A DNA stretch of 64,000 bases from Lamellibrachia columna. Taxonomy: Eukaryota > Annelida > Polychaeta > Sabellida > Siboglinidae. The notes beneath the pieces are model-generated. The model had not been told where the DNA came from and made no database searches. It saw only the letters and a program-made list of their open reading frames with translations. Location: positions 3,164,227 through 3,228,226 of the forward strand of contig OY759261.1 of NCBI GenBank assembly GCA_963662155.1, written 5' to 3'. Position numbers and translations under genes: made by a program. Shown here one piece after another: positions 56,335-64,000 of the stretch. Within the stretch, counting starts at the first letter, position 1. Every line of letters begins with the position of its first letter.

Positions 56335-56471
56335 GAAAGTCTGAGTGTCGTGCCTGTGTATAGAGCAGCAAATGTATCGAAATACAGACACCTCTTTGGA
56401 ACAGACAGTACAACGTCTGTGTGTAAGCTCATTCGCGCAATGAGAAATATCCAAGAGCATTATGTAGAACA
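56335..56471 (+). CDS. Kinase-KEN gene B, exon 9 (catalytic helix)
   Basis: A 137-nt exon after 'ttattgcag', phase 0 in and phase 2 out. It encodes 'SVCKLIRAMRNIQEHYVEQ', with the Arg-Asn pair and a His four residues after Asn, as in active IRE1/RNase L. The upstream Tyr is Phe here ('RHLFGTD', codon TTT), the opposite of copy A. By analogy, Phe at this position is expected to weaken cleavage, but the His-bearing helix is intact, so B is the likelier of the two to keep activity. Confidence 0.87.
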
Positions 56472-56511
56472 GTAAGTCTCATTTATGTTTGTCTTCTGAG
56501 GAAAATACCAC

Positions 56512-59147
56512 CTACAAGGCCTCACAGACAGCATATAAACAGTGGGACCAGATTATTAATAACCCACTGTGCCACAAGGCCTCACAGACAGCATATAAAC
56601 AGTGGGACCAGATTATTAATAACCCACTGTGCTACAAGGCCTCACAGACAACATATAAACAGTGGGACCAGATTATTAATAACCCACTGTGCCACAAGGC
56701 CTTACAGACAACATATAAACTGTGGGACCAGATTATTAATAACCCACTGTGCCACAAGGCCTCACAGACAGCATATAAACAGTGGGACCAGATTATTAAT
56801 AACCCAGTGTGCCACAAGGCCTCACAGACAGCATATAAACAGTGGGATCAGATTATTAATAACCCAGTGTGCTACAAGGCCTCACAGACAGCATATAAAC
56901 AGTGGGACCAGATTATTAATAACCCAGTGTGCCACAAGGCCTCACAGACAGCATATAAACAGTGGGACCAGATTATTAATAACCCAGTGTGCTACAAGGC
57001 CTCACAGACAGCATATAAACTGTGGGACCAGATTATTAATAACCCATGTGCCACAAGGCCTCACAGACAGCATATAAACAGTGGGACCAGATTATTAATA
57101 ACCCAGTGTGCCACAAGGCCTCACAGACAGCATATAAACAGTGGGATCAGATTATTAATAACCCAGTGTGCCACAAGGCCTCACAGACAGCATATAAACA
57201 GTGGGACCAGATTATTAATAACCCAGTGTGCTACAAGGCCTCACAGACAGCATATAAACAGTGGGACCAGATTATTAATAACCCACTGTGCCACAAGGCC
57301 TCACAGACAGCATATAAACAGTGGGATCAGATTATTAATAACCCAGTGTGCTACAAGGCCTCACAGACAGCATATAAACTGTGGGACCAGATTATTAATA
57401 ACCCAGTGTGCTACAAGGCCTCACAGACAGCATATAAACAGTGGGACCAGATTATTAATAACCCAGTGTGCTACAAGGCCTCACAGACAGCATATAAACT
57501 GTGGGACCAGATTATTAATAACCCACTGTGCCACAAGGCCTCACAGACAGCATATAAACTGTGGGACCAGATTATTAATAACCCACTGTGCCACAAGGCC
57601 TCACAGACAGCATATAAACAGTGGGACCAGATTATTAATAACCCAGTGTGCTACAAGGCCTCACAGACAGCATATAAACAGTGGGACCAGATTATTAATA
57701 ACCCACTGTGCTACAAGGCCTCACAGACAGCATATAAACAGTGGGACCAGATTATTAATAACCCAGTGTGCTACAAGGCCTCACAGGCAGCATATAAACT
57801 GTGGGACCAGATTATTAATAACCCAGTGTGCTACAAGGCCTCACAGACAGCATATAAACAGTGGGACCAGATTATTAATAACCCACTGTGCCACAAGGCC
57901 TCACAGACAGCATATAAACAGTGGGACCAGATTATTAATAACCCAGTGTGCTACAAGGCCTCACAGACAGCATATAAACAGTGGGACCAGATTATTAATA
58001 ACCCAGTGTGCTACAAGGCCTCACAGACAGCATATAAACAGTGGGACCAGATTATTAATAACCCACTGTGCCACAAGGCCTCACAGACAGCATATAAACA
58101 GTGGGATCAGATTATTAATAACCCAGTGTGCTACAAGGCCTCACAGACAGCATATAAACTGTGGGACCAGATTATTAATAACCCAGTGTGCTACAAGGCC
58201 TCACAGACAGCATATAAACAGTGGGACCAGATTATTAATAACCCAGTGTGCTACAAGGCCTCACAGACAGCATATAAACTGTGGGACCAGATTATTAATA
58301 ACCCACTGTGCCACAAGGCCTCACAGACAGCATATAAACTGTGGGACCAGATTATTAATAACCCACTGTGCCACAAGGCCTCACAGACAGCATATAAACA
58401 GTGGGACCAGATTATTAATAACCCAGTGTGCTACAAGGCCTCACAGACAGCATATAAACAGTGGGACCAGATTATTAATAACCCACTGTGCTACAAGGCC
58501 TCACAGACAGCATATAAACAGTGGGACCAGATTATTAATAACCCAGTGTGCTACAAGGCCTCACAGGCAGCATATAAACTGTGGGACCAGATTATTAATA
58601 ACCCAGTGTGCTACAAGGCCTCACAGACAGCATATAAACAGTGGGACCAGATTATTAATAACCCACTGTGCCACAAGGCCTCACAGACAGCATATAAACA
58701 GTGGGACCAGATTATTAATAACCCAGTGTGCTACAAGGCCTCACAGACAGCATATAAACAGTGGGACCAGATTATTAATAACCCACTGTGCCACAAGGCC
58801 TCACAGACAGCATATAAACAGTGGGATCAGATTATTAATAACCCAGTGTGCTACAAGGCCTCACAGACAGCATATAAACTGTGGGACCAGATTATTAATA
58901 ACCCAGTGTGCTACAAGGCCTCACAGACAGCATATAAACAGTAGGACCAGATTATTAATAACCCAGTGTGCTACAAGGCCTCACAGACAGCATATAAACA
59001 GTGGCACCAGATTATTAATAACCCAGTGTGCTACAAGGCCTCACAGACAGCATATAAACAGTGGGACCAGATTATTAATAACCCACTGTGCTACAAGGCC
59101 TCACAGACAGCATATAAACAGTGGGACCAGATTATTAATAACCCAGT
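56512..59147. repeat. 60-bp minisatellite, about 44 units, higher-order structure
   Basis: The unit contains 'cacagacagcatataaacag', 'tgggaccagattattaataa' and 'cccagtgtgctacaaggcct'. Nearly all variation is at a few sites (cagtgtgctac/cactgtgccac, aacagt/aactgt, gacc/gatc, agacag/aggcag). The variant order at 57181-57960 repeats at 57961-58740, a 780-base, 13-unit higher-order repeat, with a partial third copy after 58741. Since 60 is a multiple of 3, long frames stay open (56489-59185; 57046-58944). One base is lost near 57045. It lies in the intron between KEN exons 9 and 10. Confidence 0.97.
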
Positions 59148-59343
59148 TTATTTCCTTACTGCCTGAAAACATTCAACTAGTCTGATTTTGCAAGCAGGTT
59201 CTGTGGTAAAAGAAGAATAAGTTGCAATAATAACAAAATAGAATACACTGTAGCTGCTAAGCACGTAAACTGTGCGCCCAAATAATTAATTATCTTTTAT
59301 ATTTATTTGCTATCTGAAAATGTTCAACCTGTATGTTTTGCAG

Positions 59344-59536
59344 GCCTGAGATGGTCAGAGATGAACTGGGTGTCAAAGATGAAGAGGGAGTTCATACCTT
59401 CTGCTACTCCAAAGCTTTCTCCTATTTCCACACAAACTTTCCATGTTTGGTGCTGGAGACGTACAGAGTTGTCAAGGAATTTCCTGAGAAAAAGAAGCTG
59501 CTGTCTGACTTTCCCCGTGCTGGAGACCAGACAAAG
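59344..59536 (+). CDS. Kinase-KEN gene B, exon 10 (KEN C-terminal half)
   Basis: A 193-nt exon after 'tgttttgcag'. It encodes 'PEMVRDELGVKDEEGVHTFC' and 'YFHTNFPCLVLETYRVVKEF', closing the KEN fold. The exon ends at 'acaaag' before 'gtatta'. Reading through gives 14 more codons to TAA, with AATAAA at 59661-59666, so it may be the last coding exon. If instead spliced, the phase-0 exon at 60856 is the next candidate. Differences from copy A: Asp/Val, Asn/Glu, Arg/Cys. Confidence 0.85.
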
Positions 59537-60097
59537 GTATTACATAGCAAAATAATATATGCTCAAATAATCGAGTATTAAAGGGATTGACAACAAGGCA
59601 CTAGCTACAAGGTTTTTCGACGCGTACACAAAGTTTAATATTGTCAACATATGCCAACAAAATAAATTAGATGTTTAGTGTGTTCAACTCGCAAAGTGCA
59701 TGAAGAATTCAAAGATAATGAGATGGGTGATAAAATGGTATGATAGCATCACCAGCGAGCGGTGGCTATGCAAATTTTCAGGAATACGGGCCTATAAAGT
59801 GACAAATATACTTATTTAGGGGAATGGGAATCTTCCAGTGATGACATGCCGCTGGCATTGCTCGTAGATCGGCCCAGTGACCATGTTAACTTGGCAGGCC
59901 CAGCCAGCAGCAGTAGCGGTCATGGCCACAGCATCATGTGCATAACAGATTTTTATATGGTTTAAAAATGTGTCTGTTATCTTAGCAGATCAGCTGAATT
60001 TACGTAATAGACGATTATTTTGTAGCATCGCAGTACACAGTTGTTTTATATTTGTTGTAAACACTGTATGGAGAACATGTAGACAGGGCACAGTGTC

Positions 60098-60330
60098 ATA
60101 ATGGTGTACCACAATAAAACACACACAATTAACTATATTAATGGTGTACCACAATAAAACACACACTTAACAATACTAATGGTGTACCAGAGTACCACAT
60201 ACACACTTAACTATATTAATGGTGTATCACATACACATGTAACTGTAGTAGTAGTGTACCATAATACCACATACACACTTAACTCTATCAGTGGTGTACT
60301 ACAATACCACACACACACTTGACCATATAA
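60098..60330. repeat. ~40-bp tandem repeat, about 6 units
   Basis: Units 'atggtgtaccacaataaaac' followed by 'acacacttaactatatta'. The same repeat in block A (11031-11480, 13200-13275) was split by a SINE and the 1.6-kb element. Confidence 0.85.
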
Positions 60331-60855
60331 TTTTAAATTCCAGAGTGTTGTACTTTCTCGTTGCCACAATGTCATTTCTTGCAAATGACCATCAAAGACG
60401 ATGGTATTGATTACATGGTAGATGCAAGCTTTATCCATGAATAAAACTAATTAAGAGATATGTCATTGTTATAAAAGTGAACTTTATTGATAGTAAACGT
60501 ACAAATCTATTGGAATACAGAGGAAACACATTTTGAGTATTTTTTTCTTCAAAAAACATCATTCTAGCTGCCGTATCTCCCCTTAATTCACAACAACAAC
60601 CACAACATGTATTAAACTATTCCACAACAAGTTTACTTTGTCAATGCCACTGGCTATATTTGATTTGGTACCTTAACATATGCCACCATATTTATTTAAA
60701 CTTTTACAAACAATATGTATACAAAATGAAGTGAAAGTTTACTTTTAATAATAAATTAACATGGATATTACACAATGGCTTACACTAATAAGAAATGGTC
60801 TGTTTTCACATGGTTGAATGACATTTTTTTATTTTTCCCTATATTTCTGTTTCAG
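60331..60855. other. No gene recognised
   Basis: AT-rich; no feature apart from the acceptor 'tctgtttcag' at 60846-60855. Confidence 0.5.
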
Positions 60856-60985
60856 AAGCATACTGATGCACCAATGTCAGTGTCAGGGGCAGCGGCAACA
60901 ACGTCAGGTCAAGCGACAACGTCTGGTCCAACTACAACAAGGTCAGGTCTACAACAATGTCAGGTCAAGCGTCTTAGGAATAACA
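60856..60985 (+). CDS. Possible Thr/Ser-rich exon, donor inside a LINE
   Basis: Opens in phase 0 after a strong acceptor ('tttctgtttcag') with 'KHTDAPMSVSGAAATTSGQA' and more Thr/Ser/Gln-rich residues, with internal 'TTSGQ/TTSGP' repeats. From about 60972 the sequence is LINE-derived; within it 'aacagtaagt' makes a consensus donor at 60986 that young LINE copies lack ('acaataagc'). It is either the C-terminal tail of gene B or an early exon of a following gene. The junction with the next Ser/Thr-rich exon is not in simple phase, so the model is tentative. Confidence 0.4.
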
Positions 60986-61573
60986 GTAAGTGCTGATATG
61001 AAAGTTTCATAGCAGTATGGTATTGCAGCTTCAAAGATTAATCAAGTTCTTGGGCTGATTAGGAGAAATATAACATGCACGCAATCACGCACACAAGGAA
61101 AACAACTAATTATACCTCTGTATAAAGCAATAGACCTCATTTAGACTACTGTATACAAGCATAAGAAAGGACATGTAAGAAAGATACAGATACTAGAGAC
61201 AAAGAGGTTAATAGGAGATTAGATTGAAGTTTTTAAAATATCAAATGGGTGTGAAAATATTGATAGAAATATTTTTTCACTCAAGAAAGACAGTAGAACA
61301 AGAGGACATGAGGTAAAATTAGTAAAGGATCAGTGTAGATTGGATATCAGGAAGTACTTGTTCTTACATAGGACAATAAATGAATGGAACAAATTATCTA
61401 CAGACTGTGTAACTGCTCGCAGCGTGAATATGGTTAAAAACAAGGTTGACACATATTTCAGGAAGGCGGGTTACCATAGGTAAAAAAAATTGGGACTTTT
61501 GATAAACCAATGGCTTTCTTGTCCACTTGCCATCTGGGCCTTTGTCTTGGATGGCAAATCTTGTTAAATCTTT
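60972..61573 (+). mobile_element. Older CR1 LINE 3' fragment
   Basis: Plus orientation from the RT thumb ('GITVSADMKVS', then a stop) to the tail 'gatggcaaatcttgttaaat'. It has many substitutions and deletions relative to the copies at 21.3 and 46.7 kb, so it is an old insertion. Confidence 0.9.
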
Positions 61574-61667
61574 TTAAACATATAAGCAGAACAAGTTAGA
61601 TTGGATTACACAGAACTTCATTAAATTAAATACATTTTTATGAAGAATGACTCCTTACACTACCCAG

Positions 61668-62092
61668 TCAAGTTTTGATTGTGCAAAAATCATGTACTAC
61701 TGCTGGGTCAGATGCTACAACCCCCTCTATTGTTGGGTCAGATGCTGCAACACCATCTACTGCTGGGTCAGACACTATTGCACTGTCTGCTGATGGGTCA
61801 GACGCTATGACACCATCTACTGTTGGTTCAGACACTACATCACCATCTGCTGGGTCATATGCTATGACGCTGCCTACTGCTGGGTCAGAAGCTGCGTCAG
61901 ATGCTACAATACCATCTACTGCTGGGTCAGATGCTACGACACCATCTACTGATGGGTCAGACGCTATGACACCATCTATGGCTGGGTCAGACACTACAAT
62001 GTCGTCTACTGCTGGATCAGTTGGTATTACAACGTTTGAACCCCAAGGTGATCATCCTGAAATAGTAGAAAGAGAGTTACACACTGACAGAG
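61668..62092 (+). CDS. Ser/Thr/Pro-rich repeat exon (mucin-like)
   Basis: An open frame of 10-residue repeats ('GSDATTPSTA' and variants, about 11 units) from a 30-bp minisatellite, followed by a non-repetitive acidic segment ('VGITTFEPQGDHPEIVEREL') ending in a consensus donor, phase 1. The next exon (62770) enters in phase 1, which supports plus-strand coding, although the repeat also leaves the minus strand open. The left boundary is uncertain; 'cccag' at 61663-61667 is a possible acceptor. Such segments are usually disordered, heavily O-glycosylated if extracellular. Confidence 0.5.
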
Positions 62093-62599
62093 GTAAGTTG
62101 TTTTTAGTATAGAATCATGGAATGTGTATTATTGGGGAACAAGCCAAGTTGCCCAGGGTAAAAAGGCAGCCACTGCAAGAGCTTATGACTCATTGCACTG
62201 CCTAGTCAAGTTTTGGTAGGGCAAGGGCAATGGCAACTTTAAGCTGTAACAATCATGTACAACTGCCGTTTTCGCAAAGCATTTGGTAGATGTTTGACAT
62301 AGATAACTTAACAATGGCAGAAACATGCATTGTGGTGCTAATAATTGTATGTAATTATTGTTTGTTTTGTTATGTTATTTATGTCAAATGTCCACATTGG
62401 TTTCTTTGATGTAATAACCCTGCCTGGAGGAATTTCGAATATTTTGTAATGTACAAACCATCACCATGGTCCCCCGAGCGCGCCTACAAAATTTCAGTCC
62501 CATACATGCAAAACTGACGGGGATACGAGGGACAGACAAGCCACAGTTACATAATTCAAGAGCCAAACAAAAAGTGATGTGACATTGCTTCTGAACAAT

Positions 62600-62669
<70 letters not shown>

Positions 62670-62769
62670 ACATATATATGTGTATGTATATATATATACA
62701 TATATATATAATATTAGTGTTCAAACAGATATCTTCATCACATACAAAACATGTCATATTTTGTTTCAG
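62093..62769. other. Intron with (TA)n
   Basis: Contains the (TA)n tract at 62601-62710; otherwise AT-rich with no gene. Confidence 0.6.
62601..62710. repeat. (TA)n / (TATG)n microsatellite
   Basis: About 60 bases of pure TA followed by 'tatgtatgtatacatata' variants. ORFs here are artefacts. Confidence 0.97.
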
Positions 62770-62805
62770 AGCAAGTCAAATGCGGCCAGGAGGATGAATC
62801 CAGAG
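62770..62805 (+). CDS. Small 36-nt linker exon
   Basis: After 'ttttgtttcag' it encodes '[12 protein letters not shown]' in a phase 1-1 frame and ends before 'gtatga'. Symmetrical phase means it could be skipped without a frame change. It is consistent in phase with the exons at 62092 and 63923. Confidence 0.45.
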
Positions 62806-63922
62806 GTATGACAGTATATCTGATGTTTTGTCATGTGTGACGTTAACAAATAACACAATTTATGTATCTTGTTTTCGTTCAGCTGGACAAAGGCTTCTCC
62901 TAATTAATGTCTGTTTAAATTGTATTTATTTCATGTCCCAATGTTATTACACTTTCATTTTTAATATTTTATATCACCATCTTGAATCATGTCATCTTCC
63001 TCTCCTCCATACATTGGCTGATATTTTTTCTTTTGTGTAATATTTGTATAAAAATGATTCTTCTTCCCAAATTGGGTGGCGGCCACAGCACAGATGTTAC
63101 AGCATCTTTCTCATATTTTCCCTCATGATCGCTTGTTGCATTCTCTCTCACTCTCTTTACACATCTGCCTTTTCTAGATATATCTTCACACAGCCCTTCC
63201 ATCTTAGTGTTGGTCTTCTCCTTCTACCACCCTTTGACTTAACCCTACTGTCTGTGGCAGTATGTTTCATCACTGTACATGACCTGCCCATTGCAATCTG
63301 TTCCCAACAATCTTACCTTCTCAGGTGCTTCTGCATTTCAATCTCTTCTCGCAATTCACCTCCTCCTTCTGTCATATCCCATTTCACAATACAGTTTTTT
63401 CAAGCCCTCTTGTTTTCAGCTGCCTGTATTCCCAACCCATACACACGCTGATAGCACTCAGGCTTCCATCACTTTTCCACTGTTTCTTCAACCTCCTATG
63501 CCACATGATGCCTTTCACTTTATTCCATGCTGCAGCTTGTTCGTCCAGCCTCCTGGCTGGCTGGCTGTGCATATTACTGGTATATAGCATGAAGACTCCA
63601 AATTTAAGACTCTGTCAACAATTGTATCATGCAACGATGCTAATGCCGATACAGTCATCAAATGGAGTACACAACAGTATTTGTCAACTTTGTTCAAGAA
63701 GAGAACAATTATGTCATATAAATATTGTTCCTTTTTAAAAAGAAACATTTCACTACCACCCTTCTTCCAGATATATTCACATAAAAAGTCACACAACAAA
63801 CTGATTGTAAAGTGTTAGTGCCTATTTTTCATAATCATTAAATCAATACTGCATAAGAAAGAAAGAAATTTCACCTGCTAGAATGCTTACATGATCCTAA
63901 CAGATACTGTATGCTGTTGCAG
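62806..63922. other. Intron, no other gene seen
   Basis: A pyrimidine-rich plus strand from 63100 to 63560 gives several overlapping ORFs without domain features. Confidence 0.5.
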
Positions 63923-63981
63923 GGTTGGATGACCGTCAGTACTGGAACTTTTGTGTTGGTTCAGAAGGTTGCTGCATTCGT
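63923..63981 (+). CDS. Exon at right edge, unidentified domain
   Basis: After 'atgctgttgcag' the phase-1 frame reads 'GLDDRQYWNFCVGSEGCCIR', with a good donor 'gtaaga' at 63982. The frame stays open to the window end, so the boundary is not certain. The Cys- and aromatic-rich composition suggests a folded domain, but I do not recognise it. Confidence 0.45.
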
Positions 63982-64000
63982 GTAAGAAATGTCTCACTGA

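Larger units (their letters stand above)
54812..60330 (+). repeat. Segmental duplication, block B (KEN copy B)
   Basis: Partner of 1128-11097. It carries 5 units of the 67-bp palindromic repeat (3 in A), 3 units of the 34-bp repeat (8 in A), none of A's LINEs or foldback elements, and a private 2.6-kb expansion of the 60-bp unit. After the last exon it aligns to the 'ggtgtaccacaata' repeat. Confidence 0.85.

Noticed and set aside
56489..59185. 898-codon ORF as a real gene
   Set aside because: It lies wholly in a 60-bp minisatellite within an intron between two KEN exons, is open in more than one frame, and read-through from the upstream exon meets a stop immediately.
61668..61994. Minus-strand ORF of 'ASDPAVDGV' repeats
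   Set aside because: The same 30-bp repeat leaves both strands open. The plus strand is preferred because it continues into non-repetitive sequence with a donor whose phase fits the next exon.

Overview
The window looks like nuclear DNA of an invertebrate animal. It is AT-rich, protein is encoded in short exons between introns of up to about 16 kb with GT/AG splice sites, and about half the sequence is mobile elements and tandem repeats. CR1-type LINEs, a DIRS-type retroelement, hAT-like elements, tRNA-derived SINEs and a P2X7-ballast-type protein together suggest a lophotrochozoan or a non-vertebrate deuterostome. The sequence alone does not identify the species.

The main host content is a plus-strand tandem array of IRE1/RNase L-type genes (protein kinase followed by a KEN ribonuclease domain). 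Copy A has only its KEN exons in the window (1766-1850, 5227-5366, 10268-10460); its kinase must lie to the left. Copy B begins at or before 14832. Its kinase is spread over 14832-14986, 17055-17220, 23174-23374, 26067-26181, 26496-26593, 39090-39295 and 39795-39872, and its KEN domain over 55584-55668, 56335-56471 and 59344-59536. All splice phases agree. The KEN blocks (1128-11097 and 54812-60330) are a segmental duplication whose introns are still alignable. Further plus-strand exons at 60856, 61668, 62770 and 63923 are either a Ser/Thr-rich tail of B or the start of a third gene.

The two KEN copies have lost different catalytic residues: A has Asn for the catalytic His, B has Phe for the catalytic Tyr. 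By eye, replacements between them greatly outnumber silent changes, and the central exon differs more than its adjacent intron. This is the most interesting biological signal in the window.

Between exons: CR1 LINE copies at 5.5-10.1, 20.5-22.0, 27.7-30.9, 32.0-32.7, 39.4, 46.3-47.3, 51.6, 52.9-53.6 and 61.0-61.6 kb; an L2-like LINE piece at 32.8-33.3 kb; a broken DIRS element at 42.9-44.2 kb; hAT-like non-autonomous elements at 23.6-26.0 kb; other inverted-repeat elements at 3.2-3.7 and 11.6-13.2 kb; and long satellites at 18.2-20.2 (19 bp), 40.3-41.8 (77 bp), 52.1-54.4 (67 bp) and 56.5-59.1 kb (60 bp). Inside the 15.7-kb intron of gene B lie a broken transposase-like gene (44.7-47.9 kb, plus) and, convergent with it, a gene ending in a P2X7-ballast-type domain (48.3-50.5 kb, minus).
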